From Flavobacteriales bacterium (GTDB lineage: Bacteria > Bacteroidota > Bacteroidia > Flavobacteriales > JANQLC01): 59,907 nucleotides of DNA. The stretch lies in NCBI GenBank assembly GCA_028280815.1, contig JANQLC010000034.1, forward strand, positions 1 through 59,907, given 5' to 3'. Positions 35,418-45,638 of this stretch are shown in pieces (position 1 is the first letter of the stretch; each line of letters begins with the position of its first letter). The notes beneath the pieces are model-generated. The model searched no databases. It was not told the DNA's origin and worked only from the letters and a program-made list of their open reading frames with translations. The translations under genes were made by a program, and so were the position numbers.

Positions 35418-36566
35418 ATGAAACCCTGGTATGACGAGCGCTTTCAGATCGGCCTCCTCGGCGGTGGGCAATTGGGGCGCATGTTTATCCAGTCGGCCCT
35501 GGATTGGGATGTAGCAGTAGCCGTCTTAGACCCCGATCCAGACGCACCTTGTGCGGAGCTGGGCAAACCCTTTCAAATCGGCGATTGGCGCGATGGGGAT
35601 GCCGTATTGCGCTTCGGTCAGGACAAGGATGTCATCACCGTGGAGATCGAAGATATATGTGTGGAAGCCTTACAAACCCTCGAAGCACAAGGGGTAGCCG
35701 TCCGTCCGGCTGCCTCCGTCTTGGCCCTGGTGCAGGATAAAGGCTTGCAAAAGGATTTTTATCGAGACAACGATTTTCCCACGGCACCCTATGTATGCGT
35801 GGCGGACAAAGCTGATATGGCGCGCTTGGATGATTCTCTTTTTCCCGTCGCCCAAAAGTGCAGGCGGGGGGGCTATGACGGCAAAGGGGTTCAAATTTTA
35901 AGGGATAAATCCGAGTTGGACCGGGCCTTTGGTGTCCCTTCGGTCGTCGAGCAATACGTCCCCTTGCAAAGGGAGATCGCTGTCATCGCAGCGCGAAACG
36001 CCCGAGGCGAGACCGCTGTCTTTCCCGTGGTGGAATGCTGCTTCAACCGGAAAGCCAACTTGGTAGAACTGCTCTACGCGCCGGCAGACCTGAGCGCCGA
36101 AACCGAAGGCGAGGCTGCGCGCTTAGCCGTAGCAGTCGCTGAAAAACTCGAACTGGAAGGCATTTTGGCCGTGGAATTCTTCGTACACCGAGACGGCCGT
36201 TTGCTCATCAACGAGATGGCACCCCGTCCCCACAACAGCGGGCACCACACCTTGGAGGCCAATGCGACTTCACAATACGAACAACAGCTGCGCGCCATCT
36301 TAAACCTACCCCTGGGCGAGACCCGCGCCTACGGTCCAGCCGCCATGGTAAACCTCTTGGGCGCTGCTGGGCAGAGCGGGGTGCCGGTTTATGAAAATAT
36401 CGAGTCCCTAGTCGCAGCGCCCGACGTACACCTGCACCGCTACGGTAAAAAACAGACCAGACCCTACCGAAAAATGGGGCATTTCACGGTTTTGGGAACG
36501 GATCGCGATGCGGTGGTATCACGGGCCAAGCGCTTGCAGCAGGGGGTTGCGATTCGAGCGAGATGA
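35418..36566 (+). CDS. purK: 5-(carboxyamino)imidazole ribonucleotide synthase
   Basis: 382-residue ATP-grasp enzyme that carboxylates AIR to N5-CAIR in purine synthesis. Motifs: the N-terminal [13 protein letters not shown], the ATP-grasp [16 protein letters not shown], and the metal-binding [17 protein letters not shown]. The 3' end overlaps purE (ATGA), which catalyses the next step, so the two are translationally coupled. Confidence 0.96.
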   Translation: MKPWYDERFQIGLLGGGQLGRMFIQSALDWDVAVAVLDPDPDAPCAELGKPFQIGDWRDGDAVLRFGQDKDVITVEIEDICVEALQTLEAQGVAVRPAASVLALVQDKGLQKDFYRDNDFPTAPYVCVADKADMARLDDSLFPVAQKCRRGGYDGKGVQILRDKSELDRAFGVPSVVEQYVPLQREIAVIAARNARGETAVFPVVECCFNRKANLVELLYAPADLSAETEGEAARLAVAVAEKLELEGILAVEFFVHRDGRLLINEMAPRPHNSGHHTLEANATSQYEQQLRAILNLPLGETRAYGPAAMVNLLGAAGQSGVPVYENIESLVAAPDVHLHRYGKKQTRPYRKMGHFTVLGTDRDAVVSRAKRLQQGVAIRAR

Positions 36567-37057
36567 ATGAAAAGGTAGCCCTGATCATGGGCAGCGATAG
36601 CGATTGGGCGGTCATGCGGGCGGCAGCTGCTGTGCTGAAGCGGTTTGAGATACCCTTTGAGACGGATATCGTCTCGGCCCACCGCACACCGGAAAAGATG
36701 ATGCACTTTGCGCAGGGCGCCCATGAAAACGGCTTTGGCGTCATCATCGCCGGCGCCGGCGGCGCCGCCCACCTGCCGGGCATGACCGCTGCCTATACCC
36801 CACTGCCCGTGATCGGGGTGCCCATCAAATCCCGAAACAGCTTAGCTGGTTGGGATTCCATCTTGAGCATTTTGCAAATGCCAGATGGCGTGCCCGTCGC
36901 TACCGTAGCTCTGAATGCCGCTGAGAATGCGGGCATCCTCGCCGCCCAAATCCTGGGCCTAGTCCATCCAGAGATACGCGCGCGCTTGTGCGCCTATAAG
37001 GCTGAGCTGAAAGCACAGACCGAAGCCAAAGCACAAAAGCACAGAGGTGCATTGTAA
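36563..37057 (+). CDS. purE: N5-carboxyaminoimidazole ribonucleotide mutase
   Basis: 164 residues, class I PurE. It contains the signature [19 protein letters not shown] and the [11 protein letters not shown] loop, and converts N5-CAIR to CAIR. It overlaps purK by four bases. Length and motifs are complete. A tract of degenerate repeats begins directly after the stop. Confidence 0.97.
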   Translation: MNEKVALIMGSDSDWAVMRAAAAVLKRFEIPFETDIVSAHRTPEKMMHFAQGAHENGFGVIIAGAGGAAHLPGMTAAYTPLPVIGVPIKSRNSLAGWDSILSILQMPDGVPVATVALNAAENAGILAAQILGLVHPEIRARLCAYKAELKAQTEAKAQKHRGAL

Positions 37058-37059
37058 GA

Positions 37060-37430
37060 CCCGCCTTTCTCAGAACGCTCCCATAGGGATAAAAAAGTTC
37101 CGCTTGTCAAACCGAATCGAAAGGGAGCAAAGCTGAAAAATACGACTAAGCGCGCAGCGGGTCGGTAGGGGCAACGTCAAAAAATAGAACCGCTTTTTCA
37201 AGCTGAAACACAAGACAAACACCAAAAAACGAGTACAACTTTTTAAATCGTCATGCACATAAAGATAAGCCCCCTTTTAAATCACCCCAAAGGGGAAAAA
37301 GGACAAAAACAAAAAAGCCCCTTTTTCAAATGTCCTACAGAGACGAAGGATAAACCCAGCTTTTCAAATCAACCCATAGGAGCAAACGTCAAGGAGATAA
37401 AACCGCTCTTTCTCTTTTGCTGACACCAAT
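37060..37430 (-). repeat. Degenerate tandem repeat tract C (reverse orientation)
   Basis: Read on the minus strand this tract has the same units as tract A: GATTTGAAAAGCTGGGTTTA, CATTTGAAAAAGGGGCTTTT, GATTTAAAAGGGGGCTTA, GATTTAAAAAGTTGTACTCG and CAGCTTGAAAAAGCGGTTCT, each followed by a T-run and commonly by TTTGTC. No gene is seen between 37058 and 37527. Confidence 0.65.
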
Positions 37431-37527
37431 CCAATCACAGCATTGTGACCGCTGCGTTGGCTCAAAAAACCCTATCTGATGGGAAAAGCTGTATATTTGG
37501 GTGTTATCCCATTAAATCGACAATGCG

Positions 37528-38379
37528 GTGGGCATTGATATTAAACATAGAAAAATAAAACCCTTACCCGCTAATCTACTCAGGATAAAAATCGGAAACT
37601 ATCTGCAGACGGATGATTTCGATCATCTCGTATTGGAACACGATATGGATAAGTACTGGGGTTTAGCAAAAGAGCAAATAAGAGGTCGCAGGAATATGGG
37701 CGCTGTTATAGATCTTACTCCTTTCCGTTCATGGGATTATGAAAATGCGTTTCAACGGCTACTCGATGCCTTATGGCGAGGAAATAAACCCCCTTTTTAC
37801 CATCTTGTAGAAATTACGCTAACAGGCTATATTCGTCGGAATACGGATAAAACGGACTTGACTGAAGTACTGAAAAGCCTGGCGCAATTGGGGATGCCCA
37901 AGCCCCAAGTCGAGCGTTTGAAAAGAGCCCAAAAAACCAAGCGGGATTCAGACCGTGCAGCGGTAGCTGAAAGCCGGCTGGAACTCAAAGGGTCAGTGGT
38001 AAAACCGGATGATCGGCTTTGTTTTGTAATCATGCCATTCGACGAAGAATTCGATGCGGTTTATCAAGACATCATCAAACCGGTAACCGAAGGTTTAAAA
38101 TTGAGGTGTTTAAGAGCGGATGAAATTTTTACTTCGACATTGATCATTGAAGACATACAACCGCATATTCGAAAGGCGCGGTTTTTAATCGCGGATTTGA
38201 CTCATAGAAATCCCAACGTGTTCTATGAGCTCGGTTTTGCCCATGCGCTGGATAAAGACGTCATACTCTTGACGCAGGATCTGAAAAAAGATGTGCCTTT
38301 TGATTTACAACATCGTACAGGGGGTAAAACAAAACCCATCAAATTGAGTAAGAGCAAAAATGGGCGGAAATGCCAGTAA
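37528..38379 (+). CDS. Deoxyribosyltransferase/TIR-like domain protein, possible defence gene
   Basis: 283 residues from GTG 37528 (an in-frame stop lies 15 bases upstream). The C-terminal 120 residues hold CFVIMPFDEEFDAVYQDII, RADEIFTSTLIIEDI and IADLTHRNPNVFYELGFAH, the pattern of nucleoside 2-deoxyribosyltransferase-like domains. These are related in fold to TIR domains and common in phage-defence and nucleotide-signalling proteins. The N-terminal 140 residues (YLQTDDFDHLVLEHD, TPFRSWDYENAFQRLLDAL) are not recognised. The C-terminus after FDLQHRTGG looks shortened or shifted relative to relatives that continue with about 10-30 residues. It stands alone, is more AT-rich than its neighbours, and was probably acquired. 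Confidence 0.65.
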   Translation: MGIDIKHRKIKPLPANLLRIKIGNYLQTDDFDHLVLEHDMDKYWGLAKEQIRGRRNMGAVIDLTPFRSWDYENAFQRLLDALWRGNKPPFYHLVEITLTGYIRRNTDKTDLTEVLKSLAQLGMPKPQVERLKRAQKTKRDSDRAAVAESRLELKGSVVKPDDRLCFVIMPFDEEFDAVYQDIIKPVTEGLKLRCLRADEIFTSTLIIEDIQPHIRKARFLIADLTHRNPNVFYELGFAHALDKDVILLTQDLKKDVPFDLQHRTGGKTKPIKLSKSKNGRKCQ

Positions 38380-39053
38380 TTAAAGGCAATACAGGAGAAT
38401 AAGGATGGAACCCCCAAACAAAAACGAAATCCGATAAAACCGTCATTTGATCGTCATTCTGAGACGGTACGCACATGTCTTTTATCATTAACCGTCGTAT
38501 AAACGTCATAAACGGGCTATCTCCTATAAATAAAGGCTTTAAAGCGAATCGAACTCACTAAACCGAGCTCCAATATGGGGCTTTTTATTGATGAGTGGTG
38601 TGTTTCTCAAAAAAATCTGATTTTGTCTTTCAAACTGACCTGATTTCGTTTTTCGGATTATGATCGTTGCATCACTGCCTATCGGGATCGCCTATCGGGG
38701 CCAGCGGAGGTGAAGGCTAAGCTATAAAAGCCTTTATCGAGGAGCTAATCGGCGAGGCAAAAGCGCAATAACCAGCGATAACACCGTGCATTACGCCGGG
38801 CTGATAACAGCGGGGGGTGGCTTGTTCGATTTGCCGCAACCATGGGACATAGCGTCCGATTAAAAGTGCTGGGAGAAAGCCTTAGCCCCATACACCAAAA
38901 AAAGTTGCCCCACTCATGTCATTATATCAAAGCGGAAAGCGTCCGATTAAAATTTAAAACCTGCCCAGCTTATCGGTATGCGCATTCAGGTAAACCAAGC
39001 CCAGTGCGCCATTAGGTCTCGGCCCTATGCTCAGTTATCGTCCCTCGCATTTT
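38380..39053. other. Intergenic region, no gene seen
   Basis: About 670 bases between the TIR-like gene and the efflux operon end. It contains several short open stretches (for example near 38755-38870 on the plus strand) interrupted by stops. They may be a decayed gene, but I recognise no family. The phrase GCGTCCGATTAAAA occurs twice (near 38849 and 38939), about 90 bases apart. Confidence 0.4.
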
Positions 39054-40517
39054 TTATTCAATCTCCGCGTCGTGCGTACCCCAGTGCTCAGGTTTTGCAT
39101 TCCAACCCCCACCTAAGGCGTGGTACAGCGATACAACAGCGCTCAGCTGCCGCAACCTGCTGTCGATAAGGTCTAACTCGGCTTTTAAGGCGCTTTGTCC
39201 GGCGGTGAGCAGATCTAAGTAATTGGCAAAACCCTTATCGAGTAGTTCTTTTGAGTCGGCCTCGGCTTGGCGCAGGGCTTCCACTTCTCTTCGGTGGTAT
39301 GCGAGCTCTTCTGTTTCTGCCTGGTAAGCATACAGCGCATCGGAAACTTCTCTACCGGCCTGTAGAAGGGTTTTCTTAAAGCTTAATAAGGCCCGTTGTC
39401 GTTGCGTTTTGGCCACCTCATATCGGGTCTTTAGCTTTCTTCGATTCAAGAAGGGTTGCGTGATTCCATTTGCTAGCTCGGAAAACGAGGAGCTGGCATC
39501 AAACCACTCTTCAAAAGTTGAACTCTTTAAGCTCCTGGTTGCAGATAGGGTAAAGGAAGGGTAAAAATTACTTCTCGCCACATTGGTCAGTTCAAAAGCA
39601 TGGACCAATTGGTACTCTGCTGCGATGACATCTGGACGGTTTCTCAACAGAAGCGCAGGCAATCCCAAATACGGATTGATATCGATGCGCTCGTCTTTTA
39701 AATGGGAGCGTTTCCAATTTTTTGGCGTTTCTCCCAAGAGAATGCTCAATGTATTTTCTGTTCTGAAAATGTTCGCTTTTAAGTCTATCAACAAGGCTTG
39801 AGCCTGGTGTAACTGCCCTGCGTATTGGCCCACGGCTACCCGATTGGCTCGTCCGGCAGCTTGTAAAACTTTAATCGTCTCTAGGGCTCTTCGTCTGAAC
39901 GCAAGTGCTTTCTCGGTTACTTTCAGCTTTGCATCTAAACTTAGAAGTCGGTGATACGCAGTGGTTATATCTGCGATGAGTTGGGTTTTTACCGCTTTTT
40001 GGGCAGCGGCGCTTTGCAGATAAGAAGCCATATAAGCGCGCTTGTTGCTTCTAATTTTCCCCCAGATATCCGCTTCCCAAGAGAACAGGCTCGATAATTC
40101 AAATTGATCGAAGCGATCTGTCCCCAAATCCTTTAGACGAGCAGCTTCCTGGGTGTTTTCCGATGCATGCGATCGCTTGGTATGGGTATTTCCCGTAACA
40201 ACGGGTAAATAGCCGGACTTGCCCTGTTTGGCATATGCTTTGGCAGCCAGAACGCTTTGAATGGCCATGCGAATATCGATGTTATTTTCCAAGCCTTTTT
40301 CAATATAGCGCACCAAATAGGGGTCTGTAAAAACAGACCGCCAAGAGATATCTGCCATCGATAGGCTATCGGCCGGTATGCGATCGGTTCGATATAAATT
40401 CTGGGTTTCTTCAAAATGGGGCCTTTTATACGTCTTGGCGACAAAGCAACTCTGCACGCCTATCACAAGGGCAGCCAGAACGACAATTTTAATTAGAATT
40501 ACCTTTTTAAATATCAC
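39054..40517 (-). CDS. Outer-membrane efflux lipoprotein (TolC/OprM family)
   Basis: About 487 residues from GTG 40517: signal peptide VIFKKVILIKIVVLAALVIG and lipobox GVQSC, then two OEP repeats (for example FELSSLFSWEADIWGKI and RNRPDVIAAEYQLVHA). It forms the outer-membrane duct of the RND pump. The frame is open to ATG 40571, but the extra 18 residues come from duplicated acrB-like sequence and do not look like a signal peptide. The chosen GTG overlaps a TGA (CTGTGA) that is the stop of the duplicated acrB tail, recreating the original operon junction. It is last in the operon adaptor-pump-duct. Confidence 0.9.
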   Translation of the reverse strand: MIFKKVILIKIVVLAALVIGVQSCFVAKTYKRPHFEETQNLYRTDRIPADSLSMADISWRSVFTDPYLVRYIEKGLENNIDIRMAIQSVLAAKAYAKQGKSGYLPVVTGNTHTKRSHASENTQEAARLKDLGTDRFDQFELSSLFSWEADIWGKIRSNKRAYMASYLQSAAAQKAVKTQLIADITTAYHRLLSLDAKLKVTEKALAFRRRALETIKVLQAAGRANRVAVGQYAGQLHQAQALLIDLKANIFRTENTLSILLGETPKNWKRSHLKDERIDINPYLGLPALLLRNRPDVIAAEYQLVHAFELTNVARSNFYPSFTLSATRSLKSSTFEEWFDASSSFSELANGITQPFLNRRKLKTRYEVAKTQRQRALLSFKKTLLQAGREVSDALYAYQAETEELAYHRREVEALRQAEADSKELLDKGFANYLDLLTAGQSALKAELDLIDSRLRQLSAVVSLYHALGGGWNAKPEHWGTHDAEIE

Positions 40518-40736
40518 AGTGCAAAAGTGTTTCTTTCTGTCGGCTTGCCTGAAATTTTTTCCTGTGAACACTGGAATGAAATGTAGCGCATGGGAATGGC
40601 AAATATACCGCTTTAAGTAGAATTACCTTTTTAAATATCACAGTGCGAAAGTATCCCTTTCTGTCGGCTTGCCTGAAATGCGCTCTTGTAGCCACTGGAA
40701 TAAGATGTAGAGCATGGGAATGACGAATACACCGCT
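40495..40736 (-). repeat. Tandem duplication of the acrB 3' end (124-bp period)
   Basis: The last 118 or so bases of the pump gene (40619-40736) recur at 40495-40612, between the pump and the outer-membrane protein gene. The copy reads SGIFAIPMRYISFQCSQ and KPTERNTFAL, stop. The functional end reads SGVFVIPMLYILFQWLQ and KPTERDTFAL, stop. The copy is in frame to its own stop, and its TGA overlaps the GTG of the next gene. Confidence 0.85.
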
Positions 40737-43700
40737 CAGCGTACCGATCAATAAGCCGCCCGCGGCGCCCGTACCGATTGAACGGTTGCTTAAGGCACCT
40801 GCACCGTTGGCGAATACAAGTGGTATTAAACCCGAGATAAAGGCAAAAGAAGTCATTAAAATAGGGCGCAAACGCGCTTTGGCACCATCAACAGCCGAAT
40901 CCAACAACGTTTCGCCATGGCGTCGTCGCTGTATCGCAAATTCCACGATCAAGATGGCGTTCTTCGCGAGTAAGCCAATCAACATGATAATAGCAATTTG
41001 GAAGTAAATATTGTTTTCTAAGCCCATCGCTTTTGTTGAAAAGTAGGCTCCAAAGATCCCCAGTGGCATTGAGAGTAATACGGAAAAGGGCAATAGATAA
41101 CTCTCGTATTGTGCAGCGAGCAAAAAGTACACGAATGTTAAGCAAAGGATGAAAATCAAAGTGGTTTGGTTGCTTGCACGGATCTCTTCACGTGTAATCC
41201 CTGAGTATGCGATATCGTACTCAGCGGGCAGATTTTTCGCTTCTCGTTCGATGATGTCGATGGCATCACCACTGCTGAATCCGGACTTCATCCCTACTGT
41301 AATTGCAGTGGAGTTGAAGAGGTTGAATCGGGTCAACGATTGCGGACCATATATGCGGTGCAAGCTCACGAATTGTGTAATGGGTGCCATTTCACCATCG
41401 CCGGTTCTCACGTAGAGTTTGTGTAAGTCGCTTTCCGTAGCCCGATCTTGGGGTAAGGCCTGGATATAAACCCTGTATTGTTTACCAAAGCGGGTGAAAT
41501 CCGATGCGTAAATGCCACCGATATAACCCTGTAGCGTTGAGAATATACGGCTTATGGAAACGCCTGAGGCTTTGGCTACCGGAACGTTTACCGTCATTTC
41601 GTACTGGGGGTATTCGGCATTGAAAGATGATTTCGCATATTGTACCCCCGGGTGTTTCATCAAGGACCGAATGAATGCCTGATTCGTCTGATCCAATTTG
41701 GAAGATGCGCCGCCATATCGGTCCAATAAGTTCACCTCAGCACCTGATGAAATACCGAAACCGGGAATGCTCGGCGGCGTAAAGAAAACGATACGGGCCG
41801 CTGGTATGCCAGCTGCAATGCGGAATAGCTTTTTTTGTATGGCGTCGACTGAGAGCGAATCCGCTCGACGCTCAGACCAATCTTTTAATTTTATAGTTTC
41901 CATGCCGTATCTACTGCCATATCCACTGAAACTATATCCGCTAACCACGCCTACTTCATCTACACCCGGCAAATCTTTTATCTTGTCGTACAACTGCTTG
42001 GTTACTTCACGTGTACGATCTAAAGAAGCGCCGGCGGGTAGTTGGATATCGGCTACTACAAAGCCTATATCCTCCTTGGGGATAAATCCGGTTGGAGTCG
42101 TGTTTGCAGTCCACCCTATTCCGACACAAGCGAGGGCTAAGATGACCGCTGTGACCCATTTGTTGCGGTATAAGAAATGCAATGCTTGCCCATATCTGTG
42201 AACGGTAGCCTTGAAACCGCGGTTAAAGCCTTTGTAAAAGCGATGTAAGAACCCTTTCTCTCTGTCTTCGCGATCGATGTTGGGTTTTAAGAACAGCGCA
42301 CAGAGCGCTGGACTCAGGGTTAATGCGTTAACCGCGGAAATCAGAATGGCAAACGCTATCGTAATGCCAAACTGTTTGTAGAATACCCCGGTTGGACCTC
42401 GGATGAAGGTTATCGGCAGGTATACCGCTGCCATGACTAAGGTAATGGAGATGATGGCTCCGAAGATTTCATGCATGGCCGTCAATGTGGCGTGCTTGGA
42501 GGTCTTTGCGCCTTGGTCTAATTTGGCGTGAACCGCCTCAACTACTACAATCGCATCATCCACGACAATCCCAATGGCTAGTACCAGCGCAAATAGGGTC
42601 AAGAGGTTAATCGAGAAACCAAATAAATTCAGGAAGAAGAAGGTGCCCACGATAGAAACCGGAACGGCAAAGGCAGGAATTAGCATGGAACGAAGATCTT
42701 GTAAGAAGATGAACACTACGATGAGTACCAGTATGAATGCTTCGAGAAGCGTATGAATCGCCTTATCGATAGATGCGTTTAAGAAATTGCTGACATCGAA
42801 TGGAACTGAAACTTTAAACCCGGGCGGGAAGCCTTTTTTCAGTTTGTTTAATTTGCCCTTGATTTGTGCAATGACTTCTCGTGCGTTGGATCCCTTAACT
42901 TGATTGATCAGCATCATGCTACCTGGGTATCCTGAGGCGGTTAACTTTACACCGTAGGATTGCGCACCCAATTCGATATCTGCTATATCTCTCAATCGCA
43001 AATACTGGCCATCGCTTAGTGCTTTGATGATGATGTCTCTATATTGCTTTTCGGTTTTGAGACGCCCCGCATATTTAATCGTGTAAGAGAACGATTCGCC
43101 GTTGTTCTGGCCCAATGAACCGGCCGCGGCTTCTACACTCTGCTCCTTTAATGCAGCGATAACATCTGAAGGAACCAAATGATACACGGCGAGCTTTTCC
43201 GGTTTAAGCCAGATGCGCATGGCGTATTTTTCTCCGGGATACACTTGAATATCTCCCACACCGTTTACCCTTTGTAGGGCTGGAATTACGTTGATCCTTA
43301 GATAATTCTGTAAATAGGTAGAGTTGTAATCTGTATTTGTGGTATAAAAATCGATAAATGCCAAACTGCTGCTCTGTCGCTTTTTCACTACGACCCCGGT
43401 TTGTTTTACTTCGGCGGGTAGCAGTCCGTTGGCTCTGGCCACGCGGTTTTGTACGTTTACCGCGGCGATGTTCGGATCGACACTTTGATTGAAATATATG
43501 ATAATGTCTGCACTGCCATTGTCTCTTGCCGTAGAGGTGAGGTAAGTCATCCCTTCCACTCCGTTTATCTGCTCTTCAATTGGGACCACTACACTTTTCA
43601 GAACCGTTTCTGCACTCGCACCGGGATAAGTCGCTGAAACCGCAATCGTCGTCGGGGCGATATCCGGATATTGCTCCACGGGAAGTACGGTGATTCCCAG

Positions 43701-43772
43701 CACGCCTAGAATGAGTATGATGATAGAGATTGCAGTGGATAATACCGGCCTCTCTGTAAATGTTTTTAACAT
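40638..43772 (-). CDS. RND multidrug efflux pump, inner-membrane transporter (AcrB/HAE1 type)
   Basis: 1044 residues, a full-length HAE1-family transporter with 12 transmembrane helices. The proton-relay aspartates are in LAIGIVVDDAIVVVEAV (helix 4) and the lysine in MLIGLLAKNAILIVEFA (helix 10). N-terminus MLKTFTERPVLSTAIS. It lies 18 bases after the adaptor gene. The substrate range cannot be read from sequence. Its 3' end is duplicated in the following intergenic DNA. Confidence 0.96.
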   Translation of the reverse strand: MLKTFTERPVLSTAISIIILILGVLGITVLPVEQYPDIAPTTIAVSATYPGASAETVLKSVVVPIEEQINGVEGMTYLTSTARDNGSADIIIYFNQSVDPNIAAVNVQNRVARANGLLPAEVKQTGVVVKKRQSSSLAFIDFYTTNTDYNSTYLQNYLRINVIPALQRVNGVGDIQVYPGEKYAMRIWLKPEKLAVYHLVPSDVIAALKEQSVEAAAGSLGQNNGESFSYTIKYAGRLKTEKQYRDIIIKALSDGQYLRLRDIADIELGAQSYGVKLTASGYPGSMMLINQVKGSNAREVIAQIKGKLNKLKKGFPPGFKVSVPFDVSNFLNASIDKAIHTLLEAFILVLIVVFIFLQDLRSMLIPAFAVPVSIVGTFFFLNLFGFSINLLTLFALVLAIGIVVDDAIVVVEAVHAKLDQGAKTSKHATLTAMHEIFGAIISITLVMAAVYLPITFIRGPTGVFYKQFGITIAFAILISAVNALTLSPALCALFLKPNIDREDREKGFLHRFYKGFNRGFKATVHRYGQALHFLYRNKWVTAVILALACVGIGWTANTTPTGFIPKEDIGFVVADIQLPAGASLDRTREVTKQLYDKIKDLPGVDEVGVVSGYSFSGYGSRYGMETIKLKDWSERRADSLSVDAIQKKLFRIAAGIPAARIVFFTPPSIPGFGISSGAEVNLLDRYGGASSKLDQTNQAFIRSLMKHPGVQYAKSSFNAEYPQYEMTVNVPVAKASGVSISRIFSTLQGYIGGIYASDFTRFGKQYRVYIQALPQDRATESDLHKLYVRTGDGEMAPITQFVSLHRIYGPQSLTRFNLFNSTAITVGMKSGFSSGDAIDIIEREAKNLPAEYDIAYSGITREEIRASNQTTLIFILCLTFVYFLLAAQYESYLLPFSVLLSMPLGIFGAYFSTKAMGLENNIYFQIAIIMLIGLLAKNAILIVEFAIQRRRHGETLLDSAVDGAKARLRPILMTSFAFISGLIPLVFANGAGALSNRSIGTGAAGGLLIGTLSGVFVIPMLYILFQWLQERISGKPTERDTFAL

Positions 43773-43790
43773 GGTTGTGGTACGGTCAGA

Positions 43791-44906
43791 TTATTTGAAT
43801 ACGGTTTCCGGTTGCTTGGCCATGCTATCAAAGGCTACTTCTCGAGGTGTTATCGGTGTGCCGTCTCTGAGTTTTTCAATTCCTTTTGCAACGATTTTAT
43901 CCCCTTCTTTTACACCCGCACGGATCGCGTATAAATTATCGGCCCCTGCTTGGATGCCTACAGCGGTAGCCCTTGCGCGGTTATCCGACGAGACCTTATA
44001 TACATAGGTTTGCCCTTGCTGCTCATAGGTTGCGTTTTGCGGTACAACCACTGTATTCTCGTAAACGACCGGTATTTTTATGATCCCGCTGTTGCCATCG
44101 GCGATGAGGTGGTTGGGATTATCGAGAATCGCTCTGAAACGCACGGTGCCTATACGGGGGTTGATTTGCCCGGTTGCGGTTTGAATTTTACCTTTCCGTC
44201 CGTAGGTTTCACCGCTTGGCAGTATTAAAGACACCCCCGGGAGGTTTTTAATCTTCTCTGAAAGGCTTTTTCCTTTCGTATTTTGTAAAAAGTTTAAATA
44301 ATCGACTTCACCCATGGAAAAGTAAGCGTACACGCGATCGATATCCGCAACCCTCGTCAGTGGGGTTTGGTCATTGGGCCCCACTAAGGTGCCTTCTCTA
44401 AAAGCTATGGCACCCACAAAACCGTTTACGGGACTTTTTATATTGGCATAGGCTATATCGGCGACGATGCTGTTGTAAATGCTCTTTGCGCTCTCGAGAT
44501 GAGCTCTGGCGATTTCCAGTTGAACCGGACTTACAATACCGCTTTCCACCAGTGGAACCAACTCGTCTACTTCTATTCGTGCGGAATGGACCTTTGCATT
44601 GGCGGCATCTGCATCTTGGCTGAGCGATTGGGTTTCCAATTGAAACAGCGGCTGACCCTTGTGCACGCGCTCGCCCTCATCGACTAAAACCTTTTTTATG
44701 TAACCTTGTACCTTGGCTCGTATATCACTATATACAACGCCTTCTATATGGGTGGGATAACTCTTGTAGGTGGTAAGCGTTCTCGTGGGAACTTCTATTA
44801 CGGGATAAGAAGGCTGCTGGGCAACTCGCTGCTCGTTTGGGTTACAGCTCGAAAGGCTTATGGCCAGGCCGAAAAGGAAATGCTTTGCATAGGGGATTGC
44901 TCTCAT
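43791..44906 (-). CDS. RND efflux periplasmic adaptor (MFP), lipoprotein
   Basis: 371 residues: signal peptide with lipobox SLSSC at about residues 17-21, a biotinyl-lipoyl-like half motif (VQGYIKKVLVDEGERVHKGQ), a helical hairpin, the second half (YANIKSPVNGFVG), then beta-barrel and membrane-proximal domains. It links the AcrB-like pump to the outer-membrane duct. It is first in the operon. A TATCTTTG box at 44970-44963 lies 56 bases upstream and is a plausible promoter. I see no adjacent regulator gene. Confidence 0.94.
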   Translation of the reverse strand: MRAIPYAKHFLFGLAISLSSCNPNEQRVAQQPSYPVIEVPTRTLTTYKSYPTHIEGVVYSDIRAKVQGYIKKVLVDEGERVHKGQPLFQLETQSLSQDADAANAKVHSARIEVDELVPLVESGIVSPVQLEIARAHLESAKSIYNSIVADIAYANIKSPVNGFVGAIAFREGTLVGPNDQTPLTRVADIDRVYAYFSMGEVDYLNFLQNTKGKSLSEKIKNLPGVSLILPSGETYGRKGKIQTATGQINPRIGTVRFRAILDNPNHLIADGNSGIIKIPVVYENTVVVPQNATYEQQGQTYVYKVSSDNRARATAVGIQAGADNLYAIRAGVKEGDKIVAKGIEKLRDGTPITPREVAFDSMAKQPETVFK

Positions 44907-45079
44907 TATCTACGCTGGATTGGTGTTGGATTGGACGCTCGTTATTTACGATCAATTGGGTGCAAAGATAGTACTTGCTCAAGAATGGTGCCTAAATAAA
45001 GAATTCGTCCTATTGCTCGCCTTTTTGAAGAGTTGGGTTTTCGGGTTGGGAAACTATTTTTATGTCGTCTTGCTCCTTA

Positions 45080-45638
45080 AAACCGAGAGGACATCCCTGC
45101 GCTCCAGCTGCGACCTGAGCTTCTCTCAGCCGTAGCGTCCCAGTCTATAAGCCCCGCTCCCTCATCTCTCAATGCCCTGTGTCTTATTGTGTTCGGGTCG
45201 CTTATCGCTGCCGCGGCCCCAAGAGGCGTATAAACGTTGGACAGGCTGAGGTTTTTATCGATGTGGTAGCCCCAGTTGAAGTTGGCTATCGGACTGCTGT
45301 AAAAGTGTGTTCTTTCAGATGGATACCGCCCATTCCGGTAGCCGTAATTCCCCTTGTGTTTTCGCCCGTATTTCAGCAGTGTCTGTACGGGTTGTGCATA
45401 GTTTTAGGTCGTGCTGCTGCGGAGCGCCAAAAATCGTGAAATTGAACGGGTGTTTCACACTAAGTTTACAGTCGATGGATAATAAGATAGGCGAGTGATT
45501 AAACCATGACTACACGGGCGCCTGGCTGTTGGTTTCGTCTATCGCTGTTCCACTGATAACGCCTTGTGCCATAACGGCGGCTGCTGTGAGAAAAAGAGAA
45601 CAACCGAATAAAAGTCTTATGGTGCCGCTTCTATTCAT
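45080..45638 (-). pseudogene. TonB-dependent receptor, degraded remnant
   Basis: ATG 45638 opens 42 residues: a signal peptide (MNRSGTIRLLFGCSLFLTA, cut after MAQ) and the start of a carboxypeptidase-regulatory domain (GVISGTAIDETNSQ), then a TAG at 45512-45510. Further along the same strand, 45360-45240 reads NYGYRNGRYPSERTHFYSSP and ANFNWGYHIDKNLSLSNV. A frame change then gives LYASWGRGSDKRPE, and later GLIDWDA. These match barrel regions of Bacteroidota TonB receptors. Most of the gene is deleted and the rest frameshifted. Confidence 0.75.

Noticed and set aside
38700-39000. Decayed gene with phrase YAGLITAGGGLFDLPQP
   Set aside because: Open over only a few dozen codons, interrupted by stops, and matches no family I know; reported only as intergenic.
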